Assembly (NCBI GenBank): GCA_041559015.1
Contig: JBFFED010000028.1
Span: forward strand, 1 to 24,251
Length of the DNA: 24,251 nt
Reading direction: 5' to 3'
Origin: COMBO-56-21 sp041559015
GTDB lineage: Archaea; Thermoplasmatota; Thermoplasmata; UBA10834
Position 1 is the first letter of the stretch, and each line of letters begins with the position of its first letter. The notes under the pieces are model-generated. The model searched no databases. It saw only the letters and a program-made list of their open reading frames with translations, and had not been told where the DNA came from. Of the stretch, positions 6,539 to 15,600 are shown piece by piece. The position numbers and the translations under genes were made by a program.

Positions 6539-9199
6539 GTGCCCGAACAGACTAGAGGCGCGCGAGACAGAGCTACCGCTGTCTCAACCCCCCGAGGCAT
6601 CACCAACGGCCTTGGCTCAGCCCAGGCTAGGTCCTCCGAAGGCAAGGTCAACGGTTTCAACAGGAACACGGTGCTTCTCAGCCCAGCGATGATTGACGGT
6701 CGCACGAACGGCCGTACTAATGGCCGTATTAACGGCCGCGTCAACGGCCGCACGAACGGTCGTACCAACGGTAGGATCAACGGCCGGATCAACGGGCACA
6801 TGAACGGCCGTGTCAACGGCAGGGTCAACGGGCGTACGAATGGTCGAGCGAACGGCCGAGTGAACGGCCGTGCAAATGGCCGCACGAACGGTCGCGTGAA
6901 TGGCCGTACGAACGGGGCCACCAATGGCAGGGTGAACGGCCGCGGAAGCAGCGCGATCAACGGCATCCGCTGGGGCTTCACGAACGGCGCCTCCAAGGCC
7001 GGCGGCATCATCAACGGTTTCGTCAACGGCTCGGGGGCCGTCAACGGCTTCAGGCTGTCCCACGGCCAGAGGAATGTCGGCTCGGTCAAGGTCGGCTTCA
7101 AGAGGAAGCTGGCCATCGTGGCAGTCCTCGCAGCAATACTCACGGTCGTGCCCTACGCCATAGTCTACTCATTCCCGTCAGACTCCGTGGAGATAGACGG
7201 ATACTTCATGGACTGGCTCAAGGTGTACAAGTACCGGGACACGCCGGACTCGGAGAACCCAGACATCTCACTGACCTCTTACGCCATGAAGGAAGAACAC
7301 GGCAGGTCGTACTTCTACATCTCGACCGAGGGGAGCATGTTCACCGGCCGGGACGGGGGCGCGGACGGCTTCTACATATTCATCGACAGGGACGGCGATG
7401 CGTCAACCGGGTACTCTGTAATGGGCCTGGGCGCGGACGCCTTGGTCAAGGTGATCGGCTGGAACACCACCGTCGTCATGGTCTCTGAGATGGTCTTCAG
7501 CCACCAGGCGAGCCCCCAGGACTTCGGCGGGTTCGTGCCGAATGGCGAGGCGAAGGCCGCCTTCTACAAGGGCGAACTCGAGGTGGGAAGCTCGATCTCG
7601 GTTGGCGAGAACTCGAGGGTCGTCATATGTTCCAGGCACACGACCACCCCGGAAGACTGGTCCGAGGTAAGCTTCAGGCCCCAGGGCTCCGCTCTGAGGG
7701 TCGTCGCGGATCACAACGCCCCGGAGGTGTATCCATCGGCCCTCCACCAGAGGGCGCTCACTCTCAACATTTCGGCGAAGGGCGATAGCACATATGTCGA
7801 CGCCCTCTCGTTCGACTTCATCGGGAACGCCACTTCGTTCTCGATATCGGCGGTCGAGGGCCCAAGGGTCCTTGGCACGTCGTTCTCGAACACGATAATC
7901 TTGGACACCCCGCTCGTGCTTAGGGACGGGGACCGGAGGAGCATCGATATTTTGGTAGATCTGTTCGGTGCGGTGCGTACGAGCTCCTTCGGACTATCCC
8001 TGAACCACACGAGCGGGGTATCCGCTGATATGAACACTTCCTGGAGGGTGGACTCCCTCCAGAGTGGGGCCACGGTAGGGTACGTCGCCGAGGCGCCTGG
8101 GAGGATCGCGGTGGACGGTGCGTTTGCGGACTGGGCACCGAGGGCTCCCCTGCGCGACCTGCTCGGCGACGCCTACTCCCCCACAGCCATGGACAACACC
8201 AGCGGCGATGTGGATATAAGCGTGGTCAAGCTGGCCTCTACGCTAGACACCGCCTCGTTCTACATGTCAGTGAACGGGACCATGATGGGCGGTTCGAGCG
8301 TGCCCTCGCATCTCGTCAGGTTCGTCTACCCAGGCCCGCCCGCAAGCAACGTGACGCCCTCCCTGCCGGAGCCCATGTACGGCGCTGACTTCGCGTTCGT
8401 GTTCATAGACACTGACGGGAACCAGAGCACTGGCTTCTACGTGGGCGGCGCGGAAAGGGCGATATCCGTGGCTGGGAAGGGCAACTCTATCCTGGCCAGC
8501 AAGTACTATGCCTACGAGGACGGCGCTTGGGCCGAGCGCGGCTTTGTGGACGCAGCGATAGACTCATACCAGCTCGAGGTCAGCGCGCAGTACTCCGCCC
8601 TCGGGCTCATCCCCGGCATCACCTACAGGGTGACCTTCATGGCCGAGGACTGGAGCGGGAGGCAGGACGAGGTCCCGGTCCCGCTGCCGGCCAGCATCAC
8701 TGCAGGCACGAGGGCGTCCACTGACGTGCTCATCAACGAGATATACAACATCGCTCCCCCGAACAGGGCAAACGGATGGATAGAGATATACAACACCGGC
8801 GCTGAACCGATCGATCTCACTGGCTGGGTGATATACGCTGACGGGATCGTCGTGTACACCTTCCCGTCGATCACGCTCCTCCCGGGCGAGCTGTTCGTCG
8901 CCACTGATCTCTTGCTCGGCAAATCGACCAACTACGTGCTTTCAGATAACCTTGGGAGCATCGTGGACCAGGTGACCACTCCAGGGTGGGTGGTGAAATC
9001 CTATGGGAGAACCGGTAGCCTTCCGTATGCGACCTGGGACACGATGACTCCTACACCTGGCTCTATTAACGTGGGCCAGGTTCCAATTCCTGAGTTCGCA
9101 GAGCTGGCCGCCCTGGTGGCGATAGTGACAATAATGCTCATCGCCATCAGGCGGGCGAGGCGGGCTCGGCAGAACAGAGATGTCGGAGGGGATGAGTAG
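6539..9199 (+). CDS. Membrane-anchored surface protein with NGR tetrapeptide array, CBM9-like and lamin-tail-like domains
   Basis: An 886-residue protein; the GTG start follows GAGGAAGG. Residues 56-135 are 20 uninterrupted tetrapeptides xNG(R), with x mostly Thr, Val, Ile or Ala. Looser NG repeats continue to about 168. A helix at about 190-211 follows basic residues, so the array should be cytoplasmic and the remainder external. Two similar external domains begin with IDGYFMDW (about 218) and VDGAFADW (525); each carries an acidic loop of calcium-binding look, DRDGDASTGY (283) and DTDGNQSTGF (624). The DG-x-x-x-DW start is typical of CBM9/DOMON-like domains. Residues about 729-840 (LINEIYN..., WIEIYNTG, DLTGWVI) match a lamin-tail domain. 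The end, PIPEF then a helix (855-873) and RRARRAR, resembles PEF-CTERM sorting tails. Translationally coupled to the next gene. Function unknown. Confidence 0.85.
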   Translation: MPEQTRGARDRATAVSTPRGITNGLGSAQARSSEGKVNGFNRNTVLLSPAMIDGRTNGRTNGRINGRVNGRTNGRTNGRINGRINGHMNGRVNGRVNGRTNGRANGRVNGRANGRTNGRVNGRTNGATNGRVNGRGSSAINGIRWGFTNGASKAGGIINGFVNGSGAVNGFRLSHGQRNVGSVKVGFKRKLAIVAVLAAILTVVPYAIVYSFPSDSVEIDGYFMDWLKVYKYRDTPDSENPDISLTSYAMKEEHGRSYFYISTEGSMFTGRDGGADGFYIFIDRDGDASTGYSVMGLGADALVKVIGWNTTVVMVSEMVFSHQASPQDFGGFVPNGEAKAAFYKGELEVGSSISVGENSRVVICSRHTTTPEDWSEVSFRPQGSALRVVADHNAPEVYPSALHQRALTLNISAKGDSTYVDALSFDFIGNATSFSISAVEGPRVLGTSFSNTIILDTPLVLRDGDRRSIDILVDLFGAVRTSSFGLSLNHTSGVSADMNTSWRVDSLQSGATVGYVAEAPGRIAVDGAFADWAPRAPLRDLLGDAYSPTAMDNTSGDVDISVVKLASTLDTASFYMSVNGTMMGGSSVPSHLVRFVYPGPPASNVTPSLPEPMYGADFAFVFIDTDGNQSTGFYVGGAERAISVAGKGNSILASKYYAYEDGAWAERGFVDAAIDSYQLEVSAQYSALGLIPGITYRVTFMAEDWSGRQDEVPVPLPASITAGTRASTDVLINEIYNIAPPNRANGWIEIYNTGAEPIDLTGWVIYADGIVVYTFPSITLLPGELFVATDLLLGKSTNYVLSDNLGSIVDQVTTPGWVVKSYGRTGSLPYATWDTMTPTPGSINVGQVPIPEFAELAALVAIVTIMLIAIRRARRARQNRDVGGDE
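6704..6943 (+). repeat. In-frame 12-bp tandem repeat encoding 20 xNG(R) units
   Basis: Twenty consecutive 12-base units encode Thr/Val/Ile/Ala-Asn-Gly-Arg, with one His and one Ala in place of Arg. Asn is AAC or AAT, Gly is GGC, GGT or GGG, and Arg uses CGC, CGT, CGG, CGA and AGG. The synonymous variation shows that the protein pattern, not the DNA, is being kept. Confidence 0.9.
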
Positions 9200-9201
9200 T
9201 A

Positions 9202-12200
9202 GTGCAAGAGCCTAGACGCGACAACTCCAAGCGCTCCCCAGCGAACAGCTTCCTCCTGGCGCAGGCCTTCAGGCCGTTCAGGGAGCAGTCGGAATCGGAG
9301 AGCCCGTTCGTGCCTTTCATAGGTGGGCCCAGGATATTCGTGATGCTCCTCTATGCCTCGGTCATAGTCGCCACCTCGGTCCAGTACTTCGTCAGCCAGC
9401 GCGTCTGGTTCGGCAGCTGGGACCTGTACAACACCTATGTTTTCATCGTCACGGGCGTGTTCGTCTTCTTGGGCATGGTGATGCTCTTCTACGCCCAGAG
9501 GGAGATCTCGGAGGAGTACACCCTGCGCGTGCCCAAACGCGTGCTCGGCATGGCCGGGTTCGCAATGCTCGCGCTCAGTGGCCTGGCGCTGGTCTATTGG
9601 GGGAAGTCCTTGGGCGCCTGGGCAATCCTCCTGAGCATAACGCTGCTCTACGGGTTCCTGGTGGTCCTCATCGGGGGCAGGGGCTTCGAGACCAAGGAGG
9701 CCATGCGGCTCACTCTGTACGGCACTGGCCTTGTGGTCATGATTATGGTGCCCGTGCACGAGTCCTTCGGGGTGCTCAAGACCCCAGAGGACGAGTTCTA
9801 CTTCTTCACGCTCCTGAACCTCGTGCTCCTGATAACCGGCATGACACTGGCCCTCTTCGCCGTGCAGTCCCTCCAGACAAGGGACGGGTTCGTCGGGGCG
9901 TGGCTGCTGGGCGCAATGGCCATATTCCTCATCGCGTTCCACGAGCAGCTGGGGATAGTGGCCTCCGGCAACTACTCTCCATACGACCGCGGGCTGGCCC
10001 TGATAGGTATCGCGTTCTCCTTCCTGCCTCTGGCGATGTACTTCTGGCGCGAGAGGGTGTACTACTTCCTCTGGCGGAGGCTGAAGCAATCCCAGACGCT
10101 CATGATGGACGGCGATTTCGAGGGGGCGCTCAAGCACGCGGACGCGGCCATAAGGCAGTGCTCCCGGGTGGGCATAGAGGACAGGTTCGCACTTCCCTGG
10201 AGTCTCAAAGCGGATGCGTTATATCGTATGAAGGACTTTCCGAAAGCGATGGTGCACTACGACACCGCCCTCCGAATCGACCCGAAGGACAGCACCTCGT
10301 GGGACCACCTGGGCAAGACCTACGCCCTCGAGGGGAAGCACGCGGAGGCGCTGAAGGCCTTCGACCAGGCGGTCAAGGTGGACCCGGCCAACGGTTCTGC
10401 GTGGAACAACAGAGGGGTCGTGCTCGAGGTCATGGGCAGGTACGAGGAGGCCATAGTCAGCTTCGACAAGGCGATTGGCTACATGGAGGACCCCTTCGAC
10501 CCGCACTTCAACTTGGCGAAGCTGTTCTCCAGGCTGGGGCACAGCACCGATTCGGTGAGGCATTACCAGGCGGCCATTGCCCTCAGGCCGATGAGCGAGG
10601 CGGCCAACGACGGCCTGCAGCGGGAGTTCCACAGGAGCAAGTGCCTGGACCAGATCAGCGGCTGGGAGCAGCTGGGTTTGGACGTGTCTTACCTAAGGCG
10701 TATCCTCGATGACGATCCGAAGGACTTCGTGAAGAAGTCCAAGGAGTTCCTGAAGAGCATCGCTGACGAGAAGACGCCCCTGGAGGTTGTGCCGGCGAAG
10801 GAGCACATGGACTTCCAGTTCGCGCTCCAGACAATCGTGCGCATGACGGAGGGGGAGGGCGCGACCATAGAGCAGCTCGAGGAGTACACGGGTCTGCAGA
10901 GGAAGGACCTGATCCTGCCGCTAGCGCTCCTGGTCGAGACCGACAAGGTCCATTTCAAGGTCGACGGTGAGGAGCAGGTGTATGTGGCCAAGGGCAAGCC
11001 GCCTGAGAAACCCCCGCCCGCGCCGAAGAAAGCCCGCATGGTCCGTCCACCCGTGATTCCACCGGAGGAGGCCCCTGAGAAGCCCGTCGAGGCGCCAAGG
11101 CCGCTCCCGGTCGAGAAGCCCGCGGAGGAGGTGCCATCGAAGCATCCTGCCGTGCCGAAGATAATCGAGATGCGCAAGCCGCATGCCGAGGCCCCGAAGG
11201 CCGCAGAGGTCCCGGAGTCAGTCGAAGCCGCAAAGCCCGCTGAAACTTCGAAGATCGAGGAGCCTGCTAGGCCGGTCGAGGTGCCGAAACCTGAGGAAGC
11301 TCCGAAGCCCGTCGAAACCCCTGAGCCGGCAGAGGCGCCGAAGCCAGCCGAGGCCCCAAGACCGGCCGAGACGCCGACGCCGGTAGAGGCTCCAGAGCCT
11401 GCGGAGATCCCGAAGCCCATAGAGGCTCCCAAGCCCGCAGAGGTTCAGCAGCCAATCGAGGCGCCTAAGTCTGTCGAGGCTCCGAAACCCGTCGAGACTC
11501 CTACTCCAGTTGAAGCTCCGAAGACACCTGTGGTGGCAGAGCCTGTCCATGTCCAAAAGGAAGTCTCGCCGCCGGAAGATCAACCTGAGGAGAAGCCGAC
11601 CGCTCCAGTGCTCAAGGCCATCGAGGAGCAGCTGGAGAGACTCTCAGCGCGCGCTCCCCCGCCGATCGAGGTCAGGATTCAGGAGAGGCTGGAAGAGCTG
11701 GACGAGGGCAGCTCGGTCGCGTGCCCGACATGCGGCCTCCCGGTCGGACTGTTTGTTACCAAGTGTCCATACTGCGGCGCGGAGTTCAGGGAAGAAATCC
11801 CCCTGGCTGAGCCAGAACCCCCGCCGAAGCCCACTCCGAAGAGGCCCGAGCCAGTTGTATCAATCATGGAGGACGAGGAGCCTCCGGCGAGGCCTCCTCC
11901 TAAGAAGAGGTTGGAGCTGAGGTCGAAGAAGCTCCCGAAGCCGGAACCGAAGCCCAAGAAGGCGGAGCCCGCACAGCCTACGAAGAAGCCGAAGAAGGAG
12001 GAGGCGAAGGCGCCCCCCGAGAAGAAGAAGCTACTGAAGAAGTTCGAAAAGAAACCCTCGAAGAAAGCGATCAAGGTTCCTGAGAAGAAGCCGGAACCGA
12101 AGCCGGAGAAGAAGAAGACAGCGAAGGTGCCTGCGAAGAAGGCGCATGCCGAGAAGAAGTCGGACAAGAAGGCCGCAGCGAAGCCAAAGCCGAAGAAGGT

Positions 12201-12318
12201 GCCCAAGCCCGCGCCAAAGGAGAAGCCCCCCGTCGAGGAGAAGGGTCCGCCGAAGCGTGAAGTGGTCAAGGTAGAACCGACCGCTGGCATTCTATTCTTC
12301 AGAAAGAAGAAGAAGTGA
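9202..12318 (+). CDS. Polytopic membrane protein with TPRs, winged-helix-like segment, Pro/Glu/Ala repeats, zinc ribbon and Lys-rich tail
   Basis: A 1038-residue protein. The GTG start lies two bases after the previous stop, with GGAGGGG at 9184-9190, so it is probably translationally coupled to the NGR-array protein. Residues about 44-292 contain seven or eight hydrophobic helices. About 301-465 are TPRs (units such as SWDHLGKTYALEGKHAEALKAFDQA and SAWNNRGVVLEVMGRYEEAI). About 536-597 look like a winged helix (GATIEQLEEYTGLQRKDLILPL, then VHFKVDGEEQVYVAK). About 605-810 are Pro/Glu/Ala/Lys low complexity with EAPKP-type units. A Cys4 ribbon follows at Cys 841, 844, 855, 858 (CPTCG...CPYCGAEF), then a Lys/Pro-rich tail ending FFRKKKK. 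All soluble parts are probably cytoplasmic. It resembles a scaffold or sensor; no catalytic motif is seen. Confidence 0.85.
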   Translation: MQEPRRDNSKRSPANSFLLAQAFRPFREQSESESPFVPFIGGPRIFVMLLYASVIVATSVQYFVSQRVWFGSWDLYNTYVFIVTGVFVFLGMVMLFYAQREISEEYTLRVPKRVLGMAGFAMLALSGLALVYWGKSLGAWAILLSITLLYGFLVVLIGGRGFETKEAMRLTLYGTGLVVMIMVPVHESFGVLKTPEDEFYFFTLLNLVLLITGMTLALFAVQSLQTRDGFVGAWLLGAMAIFLIAFHEQLGIVASGNYSPYDRGLALIGIAFSFLPLAMYFWRERVYYFLWRRLKQSQTLMMDGDFEGALKHADAAIRQCSRVGIEDRFALPWSLKADALYRMKDFPKAMVHYDTALRIDPKDSTSWDHLGKTYALEGKHAEALKAFDQAVKVDPANGSAWNNRGVVLEVMGRYEEAIVSFDKAIGYMEDPFDPHFNLAKLFSRLGHSTDSVRHYQAAIALRPMSEAANDGLQREFHRSKCLDQISGWEQLGLDVSYLRRILDDDPKDFVKKSKEFLKSIADEKTPLEVVPAKEHMDFQFALQTIVRMTEGEGATIEQLEEYTGLQRKDLILPLALLVETDKVHFKVDGEEQVYVAKGKPPEKPPPAPKKARMVRPPVIPPEEAPEKPVEAPRPLPVEKPAEEVPSKHPAVPKIIEMRKPHAEAPKAAEVPESVEAAKPAETSKIEEPARPVEVPKPEEAPKPVETPEPAEAPKPAEAPRPAETPTPVEAPEPAEIPKPIEAPKPAEVQQPIEAPKSVEAPKPVETPTPVEAPKTPVVAEPVHVQKEVSPPEDQPEEKPTAPVLKAIEEQLERLSARAPPPIEVRIQERLEELDEGSSVACPTCGLPVGLFVTKCPYCGAEFREEIPLAEPEPPPKPTPKRPEPVVSIMEDEEPPARPPPKKRLELRSKKLPKPEPKPKKAEPAQPTKKPKKEEAKAPPEKKKLLKKFEKKPSKKAIKVPEKKPEPKPEKKKTAKVPAKKAHAEKKSDKKAAAKPKPKKVPKPAPKEKPPVEEKGPPKREVVKVEPTAGILFFRKKKK
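11188..11541 (+). repeat. Degenerate Pro-Glu-Ala repeats in the TPR/zinc-ribbon protein
   Basis: Residues about 663-780 consist of imperfect five- and ten-residue units such as PVEAPKPAE and PAEAPRPAE. They probably form an extended spacer between the winged-helix-like segment and the zinc ribbon. Codons vary between units. Confidence 0.8.
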
Positions 12319-12646
12319 GCCGATTCCCACCACTCATTTTCAGAGACGCGTTCGGCCGAGGTCGTTGAACACGCCTCCCTTTGTGGGCGACATAGGTGTG
12401 GACCGGGCGAGCATTGAACTCGCGCGAGCCAGACAATCATAAAATCGGTTCAATTAGAAAGAAAATGCACCAGAGCGTCCCCAAACCCCTTCCATTTTCC
12501 TCGCAAGTATGCGAATAGAATCGCATGAGACGACTGTGGCCTTCGGATACCAGCTTATCTTCAATTCAGCGATATCTGCACCGAGCTGAGCCAACTCTCC
12601 TTCTTTCCTCTAAACAGACGTATTATGAGACAGAGGGCAGCGGCGC
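12319..12646. other. Convergent intergenic region holding repeat copy 1
   Basis: It lies between the 3' ends of the TPR/zinc-ribbon gene (+) and the 1104-residue gene (-). Apart from the dispersed repeat (12395-12587) it contains a perfect 6-bp hairpin, ATGCGA/TCGCAT with loop ATAGAA, at about 12509-12526. No gene is seen. Confidence 0.5.
12395..12587 (+). repeat. Dispersed intergenic repeat, copy 1 (long form)
   Basis: The left half (12395-12492) is close to identical to copy 2 (16024-16118). The shared landmarks in order are GTGTGGACCG, GAGCATTGAACTCGC, GAGCCAGACA, ATAAAATCGGTTCAATTAGA and GCACCAGAGCGTCCC. The right half still aligns with copy 2, less closely, to CACCGAGCT at about 12579-12587. 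A T-arm-like hairpin GCGAG/CTCGC with a 7-base loop sits at 12407-12423. Confidence 0.85.
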
Positions 12647-15600
12647 TCATCGTCTCTTCGAATCAGGTCCCTTGAGCCAACCGGAGATACCGAGTTCCTT
12701 CACATTCACTGTGACAGGATCGGACTCACAGAACTTGTACTTCCCTGCCTCGTCTAGGTACATGATTCTCGGCCGGAGCGTGAACTCACCTCTGATCATG
12801 GGCTTGAGAGCGAGCTTGATGTCCTCCGTCTTTAGCGCGTCAAGCCTCCTCCCCTTCATGTTTAAGTACCTGTCCTCGACCCGGTACCTCTCCGGCTCCG
12901 AAACGATCTCGAATCCACGAGGGATCACCTCTTCGACCTTGGTCAGCTGTGCGGTCCCCCTCCCTGCATTGACGAGCTCTATCACGATGTTCAGGCTCTG
13001 CCCGACCTGCAAGTCCGTCGGCTTCACGATGACGCTGGCTTGTACATCAGCGTGCTCGAACCTCTCGAGCCCCGTTGCCTTCTCGTGTGTGGGGGTCAGG
13101 GCGACGAACCCAGTAGCCGTCGAAACGATGTCCGGTGCTCGGAGGGCCTCCGTGAGCGAGAGGGCCAATTGCCTGTCGCGTCTGACTTTCTCCAGAAGTT
13201 TGAGCACCTGCTCCTTCTTGCCGGGATACTCCGCCTTCTCGTATGAGTCGGCCGCAGCTTCCAGCACCTTCTCAGCCAGAAGATACAGTTTCGCCCTCTT
13301 CTGCTGGTCATCCTCCTTGTTCGCCCTGTCCATGTACACGTAGCTATCGAACAGGAGCCTGCTCGCGTTGGCGTACTCAGAGGCGGTTCGGCGGTCCGCC
13401 TTGAGGTAGTGCTTGGCCGCACCCTCGAGATGCCTGGTCGCCTCCAAATGGAATGAGGTTTCACACGTGTCGGAGAACTTCATGCCGGCCTCGAGGGCCT
13501 TGCAGAATCGGCTGTGCCCATGCGCGAGGGCTTTTGCCTTCTTGCCCTGGCTCAAGTCCTTGGCCTGTTCAAAGAGGTCGGCAGCTCGGCCGAACAATTC
13601 AGGCGAGTCCTCTGCCTCCGCATCGTTCATCATCTGCCACGCCTTCGCAAGGACCACTACGAGACAGATATCCTTCCTATCTCGGTCGGATTCGAGTTTG
13701 GGCATACCACTCTCAAGAATGTCGATAGCCTGTCTGTACTTCTTCGAGCTGGCAGCGTCTTGGCCCCGCTTCTCAAGTGTCCTCGCTTCCTCAATGGCCC
13801 TCCTCGCCCTGCAGTAGTCCTTCCTGAAATCAGCAACTCTGGCCAAACCTGATGCCACGCCGGCTTCTTCCGCATCTTGGATCTTCGCGAGTTGAGCCTG
13901 GAAAGTCTTCTTGCTCTCCTCAAACAACTCCTGCGCCTTCCCGAAAGTCGATATCGCCTCTCTGTTCTTCTCCGAGTTGCTGAGTGCCTCAGCCTTCTCT
14001 ACGGATGACCATGCAGAGTAGTTCGCGAGCAGATACTGCCACCGCTGTGTGGATGCAAAGAGCTCAGCGGCCTTCCCGTAGTGTTCTCCGGACAGGCCAT
14101 ACTCCTGTGCGAGATGGTGGTGTTTTGCCAGTTCCACCTCGCCCCAGGCTTCCATGTACCTGGAGTATTCCTGATAGAAGCTTCTCAGTCGCGGGAGATT
14201 CTCCGCGGCAGACCTGTACTGGTCTGCAGCCTGGACGAACCGTTCTTGAGCTTTCTGGTGTTCCTCGAGGGCGTCGCAAGCTCTTGCGGCACTCCAAAGG
14301 CTCTCCGCGCATCGGCTTGGTTGACAGGATTTGCCATAGTAATCAGCAGCATTCTCGAAGGCGCGCACCGCCTCACCTAGGTCACTCTTGTCGCCCGTCA
14401 ACTCGTAGAGGTTCAGTGCGCAGGCGCCTCTTGTGCTCTCGTAGATGCCACCATAGACGAAGAACTTCGGCTGCTGGAACCACGGGATCATGTACGCCCT
14501 ATCTACCAGCGAGACAGCTTTGACACTGCTCGATAGGGCGCTGCGGAGTTTCTGCTCCCTCAATCTGGGCTTGTTCTCCAGAAGGGCGAACTCGTACTCC
14601 ATGTCAGCAACCATGTTGACGCTAAAAGCCTGAGTTGCATCGTGCATTGGGTACAGCCTCTCCAATCGCTCTTGAGCCGACTTGCCCTTCGTGAGCGCTT
14701 CTTCCAGAAGCGCGGATTTCTTCGCGACGTCTGGGTTTGCTCTGGAGAGGCTGGTCAGTGCAATCGCTATAATGAGGTCCGCATCGTTCATTACTGCGGG
14801 AAATCCGGACTCATGGGCTCGCTCGGTAAGCCCGTCAGCTCCCTCTAGAGCCTTCTCAGCGAGTTCTCGCTTCCTCTTCATGTCGGCAACAAAGAGTGAC
14901 ATATATGCGTAATGCGGGGGATCTGGAAATGGCGCCCATCCCCATGTGATCTCCGGTGGGAGGTGTCCTGCGATGGCGAATTCCCTCTGAGCCTGGTAAC
15001 GCAGGTTGAGAGCTTCCGCCGCTACGGTTTCAAGCTCCTCCGAGTCCTCGACTTGAGGCAGTGTGAAGTACAGTCCGTCGGCAAGTGCGTCGAGTGATGC
15101 ACCAGTCAGCAGCCTGTCGTTAACATTCCTCCCGAACGCCAGGGCAATCTCGCGCACGCGTCTGGGCTCGTCCGGGTCGGAAGGCCAAGGCAATCCGGTA
15201 ATCGAATTGACGGTGTTTTCGCAGCAGGCTAGATCCTCTGATATCGCCTTTGCCTTCTCCCAGAGGTCTCGTGCAGCGCGGCCAAGTCTTGCTGAATCGG
15301 CCGGGGCCACGAAAAAATCGGCGCACCAATCCAAGAAATCGGATGCTCTGCAATATGTCAATGCCAGTTCGATGGGCTCCGCAGAGTCCAGAGCGGAGTT
15401 AAGGACTTGTTCCCCGAAAGCCATAGCCTCCATTAAGGTGGCTTTGCGCCTCTCGTATTCCTCGTCATACCAGATGACTGGCATGGCGCTCAGCGAGAGT
15501 AGATTGTAGGTTCGACGCAACTCTGCTATGTCTCCGCTGGCGCGGAATGACTTCAAGACCTTCCTGGTCAGATTCCAGGACTGACCAGCAAGCGCCTTCT

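Noticed and set aside
6704..6943. CRISPR array
   Set aside because: 12-base periodicity, no spacers, and it is in frame within a long coding sequence.
6409..7143. Minus-strand 244-codon frame rich in RPF/RPL repeats
   Set aside because: It is the exact complement of the NGR tandem array; its repeats follow from the plus-strand 12-base units, and there is no start signal.
9001..10137. Minus-strand 378-codon frame
   Set aside because: Antisense of the TPR/zinc-ribbon membrane protein, rich in His/Glu/Pro, with no family resemblance.
11679..12440. Minus-strand 253-codon Phe/Gly/Ser-rich frame beginning in repeat copy 1
   Set aside because: Its Phe runs are simply the complement of the Lys-rich tail; no support as a gene, although its start lies in the repeat.
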